Shown here piece by piece: positions 29,549-38,525 of a stretch of DNA of 64,000 bases. The DNA is from Hyphomicrobiales bacterium. GTDB lineage: Bacteria > Pseudomonadota > Alphaproteobacteria > Rhizobiales > NORP267. Location of the stretch: positions 382,297 to 446,296 of the forward strand of contig JAJFHA010000011.1 in NCBI GenBank assembly GCA_021775875.1. Direction: 5' to 3'. Position 1 is the first letter of the stretch. Each line of letters begins with the position of its first letter. The position numbers were made by a program, and so were the translations under genes. Below the pieces are notes generated by a model, which saw nothing but the letters and a program-made list of their open reading frames with translations, ran no database searches and had not been told where the DNA came from.

Positions 29549-29722
29549 TTCCGATCTCCGTATCTTGCAATCATAACGCCAGAATGAACGGTGAAACCCC
29601 GTGATGCAAAACGTAAATTGTCGCAGCAATGTGGATATGTTTGCAGCATTCCCTTATGAGCCTTTTCGAAACCCGGTAAAAGTCTGTATGGTTCCTTTCT
29701 GCATTGAGGGAGATTTTCCGGC

Positions 29723-30448
29723 ATGTCGTTGATTTCATATTTGAGTTCGCCGGAAATCTGGTTGAGCTTCATCAGCCTCACGATGCTGGAAATTATATTG
29801 GGGATAGACAATATCGTCTTCATTTCCCTGATCGTGGCACGGGTTCCTGAAGACAAACAAGTCTCCGCTAGGCGCGTTGGCCTTTTGCTGGCGATGGCCT
29901 TGCGAATTTTGATGTTGTTGGCATTGACCTGGATCATCAGCCTATCAGCTCCCGTCTTCCAAATATTCGAACATGACGTCTCATGGCGCGACATGATATT
30001 ACTTGCGGGAGGGCTATTCCTGTTCGTTAAAGCAACCCAGGAAATTCATCAGGATATTGAAGGCGGCCTGTCTCAGGTTGAAGGCAAAGCACTGACCGGG
30101 TTTACAGCAATCGTCGTGCAGATTGTGATCATCGATATAATTTTCTCGATCGATTCTGTTGTGACCGCCATTGGTATCGCAGAACATGTAGAAGTGATGA
30201 TCGCCGCCATGGTGGTGGCAGTTACAGTTATGTATTACGCATCGGGTGTCATCTCCACATTCATTATAACTCATCCGACTACAAAAATGCTGGCTCTCAG
30301 CTTTTTGATACTGATCGGCGTAGCTTTAGTGGCAGATGGTTCAGGCTTTCATATACCGCGTGGCTATATCTACTTCGCAATGGCGTTTGCGACTGGTGTA
30401 GAAATTTTCAATATTATTGCTGTACGTCGGCGAGAAAAACGGGACTAG
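29723..30448 (+). CDS. TerC family integral membrane protein
   Basis: LEIILGIDNIVFISLIVARVP, IVIIDIIFSIDSVVTAIGIAEH. Confidence 0.93.
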   Translation: MSLISYLSSPEIWLSFISLTMLEIILGIDNIVFISLIVARVPEDKQVSARRVGLLLAMALRILMLLALTWIISLSAPVFQIFEHDVSWRDMILLAGGLFLFVKATQEIHQDIEGGLSQVEGKALTGFTAIVVQIVIIDIIFSIDSVVTAIGIAEHVEVMIAAMVVAVTVMYYASGVISTFIITHPTTKMLALSFLILIGVALVADGSGFHIPRGYIYFAMAFATGVEIFNIIAVRRREKRD

Positions 30449-30533
30449 TATTCTCAACGTAAATAACTCAAAACAGTGCGATCAAATGAATCGGGCACTG
30501 ATCCCATCACCTTTTTTAGAAAGAAGCAAAAAT

Positions 30534-31508
30534 ATGCCAAAAGCCATTGTCGTACGTGAAACCGGTAAAGCCTCAAACATGAAGTTTGAAGAGGTGAAAG
30601 TAGGCAAACCCAAAAAAGGTGAGGTATTGATCAGCCAAAAAGCAATCGGGCTAAATTATATCGACGTTTATTTCCGTACCGGCCTGTATCCTGCACCACA
30701 AATGCCACTCACACCGGGCATGGAAGCGGCCGGTGATGTTATTGCGGTTGGCGCAGGTGTGACGGATTTCAAAGCTGGAGATCGCGTCGCTTATGGCAGT
30801 GTGCTCGGAGCTTATGCTGAAGAGCGAATTGTTCCGGCAGACCGTGTTGTCAAAATCCCCAAGGGAATTTCCTATGAACTGGCGGCATCTGTAATGTTGA
30901 AAGGCATGACGACTGAGTATCTGCTGCGCCGTACATGGAAAGTCAAAAAGGGTGACACGATCCTGTTCCACGCAGCCGCTGGTGGCGTCGGTTCCATGGC
31001 AACCCAATGGGCAAACGAGCTTGGCGCAACCGTAATTGGCACCGTTGGTTCCAAAGAAAAGGTCAAAATCGCGAAAGCGCAAGGTTGCCACCATGTCATC
31101 AATTACCGGGAAAAAGATTTCGTGTCTGAAGTGATGCGGATCACCAAAAACAAGGGCGTCGATGTTGTTTATGACGGTGTCGGCAAAGATACATTCCCTG
31201 GATCTCTTGATTGCATCAGACCGCTCGGCATGTGGGTAACCTTCGGACAGGCTTCCGGCTCAATCCCTGATATGAACCTGGGTTTGCTGTCCCAGAAAGG
31301 CTCGCTGTTCGTCACCAGACCAACGCTCATGACATACATAGCCAAACGGGAAGATCTCGTAATGTCAACCAAGGCCATGTTTGGCGCGATCAACAAGGGG
31401 ATCATCGATGTTTCTGTCAATCAGACCTATCCCCTGAAAGATGCCGCCAAAGCGCACCGCGATCTGGAAGGCCGGAAAACGACGGGCGCTACCGTTCTTT
31501 TGGTCTGA
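30534..31508 (+). CDS. NADPH:quinone oxidoreductase (zinc-independent MDR family)
   Basis: NYIDVYFRTGLYPAP, TPGMEAAGDVIAVGAGV, ILFHAAAGGVGSMATQWA. Confidence 0.92.
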   Translation: MPKAIVVRETGKASNMKFEEVKVGKPKKGEVLISQKAIGLNYIDVYFRTGLYPAPQMPLTPGMEAAGDVIAVGAGVTDFKAGDRVAYGSVLGAYAEERIVPADRVVKIPKGISYELAASVMLKGMTTEYLLRRTWKVKKGDTILFHAAAGGVGSMATQWANELGATVIGTVGSKEKVKIAKAQGCHHVINYREKDFVSEVMRITKNKGVDVVYDGVGKDTFPGSLDCIRPLGMWVTFGQASGSIPDMNLGLLSQKGSLFVTRPTLMTYIAKREDLVMSTKAMFGAINKGIIDVSVNQTYPLKDAAKAHRDLEGRKTTGATVLLV

Positions 31509-31577
31509 CAATTAAAGAATAGAAGAGGCTCGCATTCTGGTTTGCACGTCGCAATACTGGATTGTGAGCCTTATTTT

Positions 31578-32471
31578 TCAGGTGACAATTTGAGGGCGGC
31601 GTCCCTCAAATAAATCACGGTCATCAATAATTCTTTTTGCAATAAAATCCATAAATGCCCGCACCCTTGCGACGTTTTTGCTATCCGGGTGTGACAACAA
31701 CCAAAGGTCCGGGGCATTCTCGATCATTAGCTCTGCAGTTGCACGATGCAAACCTTTGTCCGTATCGCCCATATAGCAGGGTAAAATAGCGACGCCCAAT
31801 CCTGCCCGAACCATGGCGCACATGGTTTGCATATCGTCGACACGATGCCTAATTTTCGCGTCCGGGAAGGGGCCTGTAATCAACATACGGTTATAGGCTT
31901 CGTCCTGCCAACCAATCCAATCCCACGAGGCGTGCCCCGGTTTCCCACCCGGATGTTCAAATTTATCAGCGGATGAATAGATCGCCATTGCAGCATTCGC
32001 CAATCGTCGTCCTGTCAAAGTATCAGGTGGCTGGTTAGTCATGCGAATTGCAACATCCGCCTCACGACGACTAAGGCTTAGATGCTGAAATGTGCAGATG
32101 ACACTCAAATCAATTTGCGGGTGTTCTTCCAGAAAAGCAGCTAAATGCGGTGTCAGGTAAAGGTTAGCCATAACTTCAGTGCAGGTAACGCGCAACGACC
32201 CGGCAAGCCGCCAGTCTTGTCCAAACACTCTACGGTCAATGCTATTTAATTCCTGTTCGATATTTTGAACTGTATCGAATATCTCAGCACCCGGTACGGA
32301 TAATTCATATCCCGCCCGGGTACGCTCAAAAAGTGTGACACCAAACTGTGCTTCCATAGCTGCCAATCGTCGAGACACAGTTGGTTGGCTAACGTTTAAA
32401 GCGCGTCCCGCCGCCGACAATGAATTATTGCGGGCAATGGCAAGAAAATACCGAAGATCATCCCAATTCAT
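31578..32471 (-). CDS. LysR family transcriptional regulator
   Basis: MNWDDLRYFLAIARNNSLSAAGRALNVSQPTVSRRLAAMEAQFGVTLFERT. Confidence 0.94.
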   Translation of the reverse strand: MNWDDLRYFLAIARNNSLSAAGRALNVSQPTVSRRLAAMEAQFGVTLFERTRAGYELSVPGAEIFDTVQNIEQELNSIDRRVFGQDWRLAGSLRVTCTEVMANLYLTPHLAAFLEEHPQIDLSVICTFQHLSLSRREADVAIRMTNQPPDTLTGRRLANAAMAIYSSADKFEHPGGKPGHASWDWIGWQDEAYNRMLITGPFPDAKIRHRVDDMQTMCAMVRAGLGVAILPCYMGDTDKGLHRATAELMIENAPDLWLLSHPDSKNVARVRAFMDFIAKRIIDDRDLFEGRRPQIVT

Positions 32472-32585
32472 CTCTATTCAATCCTGAATAGTTAAGTTGC
32501 AATATAATCTATATCGCTTCATTTGCATTCAGGGCTAGTGTGAAACCAGAGGAATTTTTTTGTTGATCAAAACGGGAGCAAGGCT

Positions 32586-33719
32586 GTGAAGACATATGAT
32601 GTGATTGTCATCGGCCTTGGCGCGATGGGAAGCGCGGCGGCATATCATTGTGCGAAACGCGGAGCGAACGTGCTTGGTCTGGACGCTAATGCACCCAATC
32701 ACACCCTTGGGTCGTCTCATGGAGCGACACGAGCCATCCGGGAGACATATTTTGAGTCACCAGAATACGTGCCTTTGTGCCAACGGTCATATAATTTATG
32801 GCGAGAACTGGAGCAAGATTCAGGAAAATCATTGCTGGCCACAAACGGCGCCATTTACGTAGGCCCCAAAGAACACCCTATGCTGAAAGGCGTTGCATCG
32901 GCTGCCGAACAACATTCTCTCCCGATCGAGCGACTTTCCCGAGATGAGGTAAAGACCCGTTTTACCGGGTTCGTCTTGCCAGATGGCTGGGAAGGAATAT
33001 TCGAACAACGTGGTGGCGTATTGCAATCTGAAATGTGCCTTCATGCCCATACCGAACTAGCCAGGAAACATGGAGCGGAACTCAAATTCGGGGTTGGAGA
33101 AACCACCTGGCATAAAAACAAAGCTGGGCATTTTGTCGTAAAAACAGAAAACGACGAATTCGAATCTGCTTCCGCTATCCTGACACTGGGGCCGTGGGCA
33201 TGTAACGCGTTGCGCGACCTCAACCTTCCTATTAACGGACGACGTATCACCATAGTACATTTTGATACTGCTGAACCTGCACGTTATAGCCAAGCAGATT
33301 TTTCGGTACAGTTTTGGGCAACACCGGAAGGGGTATATGGGGGTTTTCCGCACATTGAAGGTGAGGGACTGAAGATAATGCGTCACGACACCGGCGATGT
33401 TTGCACGCCACAAACAGCAAGACGGGATGTAACCGAAGCGGACAGGGCCGACGTTGTCGACTTTGCAAAGAAATACATGCCTTATGCGAATGGTGGAATC
33501 ACAAAATCATTGGTGGGTCTCTATACAATGACACCTGACAATCATTTCATCATTGATCGTCATCCCGAATTTGAAAATGTGGCCTATGCAACCGGATTTA
33601 GCGGCCATGGCTTCAAATTTGCCCCGGTAATTGGCGAAGTTCTCGCAGATATGGTTCTTGATGGCTCGACACGACATCCGACGAATTTTCTAAAAGCCGC
33701 AAGATTTGGCAAATCCTGA
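32586..33719 (+). CDS. N-methyl-L-tryptophan oxidase / monomeric sarcosine oxidase family
   Basis: YDVIVIGLGAMGSAAAYHCAKRGANVLGLD, GSSHGATRAIRETYFE, CMYTMTPDNHFIIDRHP-type C-term (LYTMTPDNHFIIDRHPEFENVAYATGFSGHGFKFAPVIGEVLADM). Confidence 0.92.
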   Translation: MKTYDVIVIGLGAMGSAAAYHCAKRGANVLGLDANAPNHTLGSSHGATRAIRETYFESPEYVPLCQRSYNLWRELEQDSGKSLLATNGAIYVGPKEHPMLKGVASAAEQHSLPIERLSRDEVKTRFTGFVLPDGWEGIFEQRGGVLQSEMCLHAHTELARKHGAELKFGVGETTWHKNKAGHFVVKTENDEFESASAILTLGPWACNALRDLNLPINGRRITIVHFDTAEPARYSQADFSVQFWATPEGVYGGFPHIEGEGLKIMRHDTGDVCTPQTARRDVTEADRADVVDFAKKYMPYANGGITKSLVGLYTMTPDNHFIIDRHPEFENVAYATGFSGHGFKFAPVIGEVLADMVLDGSTRHPTNFLKAARFGKS

Positions 33720-33813
33720 AATTTCCTTCAGCGTACAGAGAGTTACTTGCTTATTTCCATTAACTGAGCCTATATTTAGGTTATCGGGGGCGATAGCGAA
33801 GGGAAACACGGGT

Positions 33814-36800
33814 ATGTCGCGTTGTACCTTAATCGAAGCTGTCGGTAAAACCGGCACAGCCGCCATTTTTCAGACTTTCCTATTCGCTTTTCTGTTCCTT
33901 TTTTTGCTGCCTCTTGGGCAGGCCCGGGCGCAGCGCACGAATCTTGTCGATGGTGCTGCCATCGTTTCAGCCTTTTCAGGACTTTCTTCAGCGCAGCAAG
34001 GCACTATGCTTGATGCTGCTGGTATCTCGCTAAAAATATTTGATCTTTCCAGTCCGGGCAGGGAAGCTGATGGGACTCTTGTGTCTATGGATGAGCTTCT
34101 GGCGCTCCGGGCAGAAGATATCGGACAGGTTTTTGCAATCGCGATTGATCAGGATGAACGCCCAAGTATTTTTATTGGCGCAACCTCTCTCTACGGCCTT
34201 TACCGAACTAGCGACAATAATGATTGGGATCCGGTCATGTGGGGTCGCAGCGGTGGCCCTGGCACAATCTACAGATTGCACCCAGATAACGGTTATCAAC
34301 CGGAACCACTCACCGAAATTCTCAGTGGTCAGCGGGAAAATTCGGGAGCCGGTCTCGGCGATATCGTATTCGATGCGCGCAACCGCCAATTGATCGTATC
34401 CAATCTTGAAACTGGAATGATCCACCGGGTCGACCTGAATACCGGTGACTCTGTTGAAATCTATGACCACGGGATTGATGGCAGATCATATTTTTTCGAT
34501 GCAAATACTGAAACATACGAAATTCTTGATGTTGCACCGTGGAATGAAGCAAGCGCGGATATGTCGAATTGTGGCGCAGGCCCTGAGAGTAGGGCGGCCG
34601 AACGTTTTATGTCCGATCCGGCATGCTGGGGCTATGCATCCTACCTGAGGCGAACATTCGCCCTTGCCATCAATTTTGATGCAAGCACTGGCGATACCCG
34701 GTTATATTATTCGGTTTGGAGCTCAACTCCGTTTGGTGACCCGTCATGGGAGCCTCAGAGTGCCGAAGCACAGAATACAATCTGGTCGGTATTGCTGGAT
34801 GAGAGCGGGGCATTTGACCTGACAGACGTGCGTCGTGAAATCATCATGCCACCATTCTATGTTACCCGACAGGACCGTACCCAGTTTGGCGAGAGCCAGC
34901 CTGTGGCTAGCATCACCTTTGGCGAAGATGGAGCGATGATTGTTGCTGAACGCGGTATTCCATTGGGATTGATTGCAGACGGAAACGTAAACCCGATTGT
35001 AGCTCAAGGCGCAGGCCGCGTGATTAAATTCGTACGCGATGACAGTGGCAAATGGGTTAATGATTCCCGCTACGATGTTGGCTTTGGTGAACGGGAATTT
35101 GACGATCCGCCGCATTTGCGCGCAGCCGGGTCCGGCGGTGCAGCTCTTGGATATGGATATGCTCCTCCCGGACAAATTGACCCTGAAAAATGGGGCGAGA
35201 CGGTATGGATTACCGGTAATATTCTTTGCGGACCTGGCGCAACTTGTGGTGATGAAAATGTTGACGGCATTCAAGGCACGCCGATAACCAGTAATGTTGA
35301 ATTAGCGCCTGTCGCCAGTTTTATCCCATTCCCGTCTCCGGGTCCTGCAACGCCTGCAACCGGGCCCAATGCGTCTTATTTTCTGAATTTCAACGGCCCT
35401 GGCAGCACTACATTATCACTGGGTGATATTGCCATAGTCCGCACTGTTGGCAACGAACAATTCCCGCCACCAATTCAGGAAGATGTGGATCTTGCTCTGT
35501 TCAAACGGTCTGATATAAATCTCTGCCGTCCAAACGGCATTTGCCTGTTTGTCATCGAGATCCGCAATGTCGGCGGCGAAGCTTTTACCGGCCCGCTTTC
35601 AATCTCCGATACAATCAACGCTAATTTCAGGCTGGATACGGTTTCACCGAGTGGGTGGAGTTGCACGAATGTTGCCGGGACTTATTATTGCCAGATACCG
35701 GAAGTTTCACTCCTTCCTGGCCAATCAACCGAGATAAATATCTCTTTCTTCGTCCGGCCTGGCATTACCCAATCCCGCGTCAGAAATTGCGCCGTCATAA
35801 ACTGGCCAGGTCAAAGCGGCCGAGGACAGATATTGTCAGTCCAGATTGCCCTCCTGCACTTAGGCTTTGATCCCGGAACCCCGGACGGAATTTCAGGTCC
35901 ACGTACACGCCGCGCCATCAGGGAAGCAGAACGTGCCTACGGGTTACCGCGGACAGGCGAAATTTCCGTGGAATTATTGGATATCCTGTTTGGCACTGAT
36001 GGAGGCGTATCACCCGACCATAATGTTGATAATGATCGCGACTGCGCGCGTGTTACTGTGGATATTCCGCCACCACCAGCGCATATCGCGCAAATTTCTG
36101 CCTTCCATCGCAGGTTCCAGTCCAGCGCCCACAATCCCAGAACAAGTGCGCCAATTCAGATTCATGTTCCTGCAATATCCTCGTTCCATGTGCGGTACCG
36201 TTCTTCAATGCACGACGGCGCAACCACCCGGCCGATCCCAATTCACCGTCGCCCGATTTCCCGGTTTCACCAAACCTTCCGCTCGAACAGGCATGATGGT
36301 TTTGTTTCAAGCGCGTTACCAATCCATAACGCGCTGATTTCCACGTTCCACAACAGGTTCAATTCGGTAGCGCATAATATTTTGACGAGCAACCAATTGC
36401 CAATCCATAGACCAGGTATTTCGAACTTCCACCAGAACTGGCAATCCCGCTGGCATGCCCGCGCAACGTCACGCCACAATTCCGGCTTGTCACAATTCCA
36501 TGGCCGGTTCAATTCAAACCAGCATCTGGTGGGAACATCGAACCAGGGGCCTGTTCATTTGCCGATTCTGTCGACATTCCATGGCCGTTTCAATTCAAAC
36601 CAGCATAATCTGCCTACAAGTCGACAGCTGCCGGTGCATCTACCACGAGTATCACGCGCCCAGAACCCACCGATTCATATTCCACGGGTATCCAGAGCCC
36701 AAAACCCACCGGTTCATATTCCACGTGTGTCCAGAGCCCAGAACCCACCGGTTCATATTCCACGTGTGTCCAGAGCCCAGAACCCTGCGCCCGTGCCTAT

Positions 36801-37317
36801 CCCGCCAGTGCATTTGAGACGCTTGTCCCGGGCTCAAAACCCACCGGTTCATATTCCACGCGTGTCCCGGGCTCAAAACCCTGCGCCCGTGCCTAACCCG
36901 CCAGCGCATTTGAGACGCTTGTCGCGGGCTCAAAACCCACCGGTTCATATTCCACGTGTGTCCAGAGCCCAGAACCCGGTTCCTGTGCCAAACCCACCGG
37001 TTCACCGGAGAAGCAGGTCTCAGGCCCAGCAAGCACCAGTACCGGCACCAGTTGCACCGGTTCACCGGAGAAGCAGGTCCCAGGCTCAGCAAGCACCAGT
37101 ACCGGCACCAGTTGCACCGGTTCACCGGAGAAGCAGGTCTCAGGCTCAGCAAGCACCAGTACCGGCTCCAGTTGCACCGGTTCACCAGAGAAACAGGTCT
37201 CAGGCTCAGCAGGCTCCAGCCCCAGCTCCTGTAGCGCCTGGAAGGGTGCACACCATCCCGTTGTCACGACAACAGCAGGCGCCTGGCAGCACGCTGCAAC
37301 AAGAGGGGTCGCGTTGA
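33814..37317 (+). CDS. Large secreted protein: propeller-like N-terminus, DUF11-like segment, peptidoglycan-binding-like domain, long His/Pro/Arg repeat tail
   Basis: Signal peptide (FQTFLFAFLFLFLLPLGQARAQ); LSVQIALLHLGFDPGTPDGISGPRTRRAIREAERAYGLPRTG resembles PG_binding_1; C-terminal 7x A, 8x B, 4x C repeats. Confidence 0.85.
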   Translation: MSRCTLIEAVGKTGTAAIFQTFLFAFLFLFLLPLGQARAQRTNLVDGAAIVSAFSGLSSAQQGTMLDAAGISLKIFDLSSPGREADGTLVSMDELLALRAEDIGQVFAIAIDQDERPSIFIGATSLYGLYRTSDNNDWDPVMWGRSGGPGTIYRLHPDNGYQPEPLTEILSGQRENSGAGLGDIVFDARNRQLIVSNLETGMIHRVDLNTGDSVEIYDHGIDGRSYFFDANTETYEILDVAPWNEASADMSNCGAGPESRAAERFMSDPACWGYASYLRRTFALAINFDASTGDTRLYYSVWSSTPFGDPSWEPQSAEAQNTIWSVLLDESGAFDLTDVRREIIMPPFYVTRQDRTQFGESQPVASITFGEDGAMIVAERGIPLGLIADGNVNPIVAQGAGRVIKFVRDDSGKWVNDSRYDVGFGEREFDDPPHLRAAGSGGAALGYGYAPPGQIDPEKWGETVWITGNILCGPGATCGDENVDGIQGTPITSNVELAPVASFIPFPSPGPATPATGPNASYFLNFNGPGSTTLSLGDIAIVRTVGNEQFPPPIQEDVDLALFKRSDINLCRPNGICLFVIEIRNVGGEAFTGPLSISDTINANFRLDTVSPSGWSCTNVAGTYYCQIPEVSLLPGQSTEINISFFVRPGITQSRVRNCAVINWPGQSGRGQILSVQIALLHLGFDPGTPDGISGPRTRRAIREAERAYGLPRTGEISVELLDILFGTDGGVSPDHNVDNDRDCARVTVDIPPPPAHIAQISAFHRRFQSSAHNPRTSAPIQIHVPAISSFHVRYRSSMHDGATTRPIPIHRRPISRFHQTFRSNRHDGFVSSALPIHNALISTFHNRFNSVAHNILTSNQLPIHRPGISNFHQNWQSRWHARATSRHNSGLSQFHGRFNSNQHLVGTSNQGPVHLPILSTFHGRFNSNQHNLPTSRQLPVHLPRVSRAQNPPIHIPRVSRAQNPPVHIPRVSRAQNPPVHIPRVSRAQNPAPVPIPPVHLRRLSRAQNPPVHIPRVSRAQNPAPVPNPPAHLRRLSRAQNPPVHIPRVSRAQNPVPVPNPPVHRRSRSQAQQAPVPAPVAPVHRRSRSQAQQAPVPAPVAPVHRRSRSQAQQAPVPAPVAPVHQRNRSQAQQAPAPAPVAPGRVHTIPLSRQQQAPGSTLQQEGSR
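36079..36633 (+). repeat. Type A protein repeats: 7 units of 24-27 aa
   Basis: Units such as IHVPAISSFHVRYRSSMHDGATTRPIP, VHLPILSTFHGRFNSNQHNLPTSRQLP; His at positions 2, 10, 18 in every unit. Confidence 0.9.
36634..36999 (+). repeat. Type B repeats: 8 units of 13 or 19 aa (39/57 bp)
   Basis: VHIPRVSRAQNPP and VHLRRLSRAQNPP, some extended with APVPNPP; near-identical DNA copies. Confidence 0.95.
37000..37239 (+). repeat. Type C repeats: 4 units of 20 aa (60 bp)
   Basis: VHRRSRSQAQQAPVPAPVAP x3 then VHQRNRSQAQQAPAPAPVAP. Confidence 0.97.
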
Positions 37318-37343
37318 GTAAACGTGCTCCGGAAGTGAATATC

Positions 37344-38369
37344 ATGCGACTTCCAGCAATGGTTTTCGTGGCGACGATCTTGATCGCTGCAATTCCAGCA
37401 AGCACAGCCGCAGCCGAGAATCGTGCGAAAAACGGGGTCTCCCTGAACCAAACCTATCTGGAGAGCGTTCTTGATAGCCGGAACATCGATATTGCTAACA
37501 TCATGGATGTATTCCAGCATGTTTTCAGTTCACTGCCGGATGAAGTGACGGTCTATCCGACCGAGAATTATTTTTATTTTCAGTTCGGCTATCGAGGGCT
37601 GCTTTATGCGGGAAACATGCGGCTCGATGTCGGTGACCGGGACGAAGGTGTCCTGCATTTCGCCTATTTCAATTTGTTCGAGGACTGGAACGCGGAATTA
37701 CAAACAGACTACCGACCTCTGAATGCCAGCGACGGGGTTGTTGTCGAAAAGCTTGAAGACCTGAAATACCAAATCAGTTTTCGCGGAAAGCGCGTTGAAT
37801 TCAATCTAAACGATTTGAGCAATGTACAACCGCCCGCTAATGCATTGGCTGAGGGTGAAACCTATCTTGGGCCAGTTTTCGACGAATCCGGTATTCAGTT
37901 TTATCTGATCTTCAACGAGCAGGAAAAATACGTCACCTTCATCCTCAACGAGGATGGCCCGCCTCCTGACCGGCTAATTCCGTATAACGAAGCCGAACCT
38001 GATATTTTGCTGGGAATGCGGACAGGATTTGCCTTTTTCCAGGACCCTTTTCGAAACCGGAAAATCCTGATCGGGGTCTATCAAGGCAATGTTCAGAACA
38101 ATAATTATTTTGACGGGCCGTTTGATCAATTGCCGGACAATTTCATCGAAGGAAATGAACTTCAAGATGCTTTGTTGACCCTTTATCCCGGACTGGAAGG
38201 CGAGATTGACCGGTTGGGGAATTTTGCAGGCCAACAGGGCAGAGTGTTGGTCAATCCATATATCAACTATAATTACCTCACCGAACTTGATGTATTTCTT
38301 GAGTGCAAGGAGGCATCAGCTGACGATGCTGCTCTAATTCAATGCATTTTGCCGCAGGCCCCGGAATAG
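37344..38369 (+). CDS. Secreted protein of unknown function
   Basis: Signal peptide MRLPAMVFVATILIAAIPASTAAAE; immediately downstream of the repeat protein (frame open from TTG 37314). Confidence 0.75.
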   Translation: MRLPAMVFVATILIAAIPASTAAAENRAKNGVSLNQTYLESVLDSRNIDIANIMDVFQHVFSSLPDEVTVYPTENYFYFQFGYRGLLYAGNMRLDVGDRDEGVLHFAYFNLFEDWNAELQTDYRPLNASDGVVVEKLEDLKYQISFRGKRVEFNLNDLSNVQPPANALAEGETYLGPVFDESGIQFYLIFNEQEKYVTFILNEDGPPPDRLIPYNEAEPDILLGMRTGFAFFQDPFRNRKILIGVYQGNVQNNNYFDGPFDQLPDNFIEGNELQDALLTLYPGLEGEIDRLGNFAGQQGRVLVNPYINYNYLTELDVFLECKEASADDAALIQCILPQAPE

Positions 38370-38525
38370 CAATGGCTGCATAATTCAGTATATCGCATTT
38401 TTTGATAAACCTTTTAATTTACATGATTTGCATTGAAAATGGATTCCGGTTGATATTGTGAAATCGACAGGCAAAGCGACAATTATAAGCCGCACCCTGT
38501 ATGGCACCGTTCCAAGGGAGGGACT

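Noticed and set aside
36455-36817. 120-aa plus-strand ORF (…HRFIFHVCPEPRT…)
   Set aside because: Alternate reading frame of the B repeats, fully inside the 33814-37317 gene.
36652-37251. 199-aa ORF antisense to the repeat tail (MHPSRRYRSWGWSLLSLRP...)
   Set aside because: Open only because the sense-strand repeats lack stops in that frame; low-complexity Arg/Trp/Leu product, no initiation context.
33814-37317. Possible CRISPR-like array from the regular 39/57/60-bp repeats
   Set aside because: Repeats are contiguous, in frame and coding; no unique spacers.
36893-37405. 170-aa antisense ORF with repeated ETCFSGEPVQLVPVLVLAEP
   Set aside because: Mirror of the type C repeat DNA on the other strand; the sense frame has signal peptide and domains.
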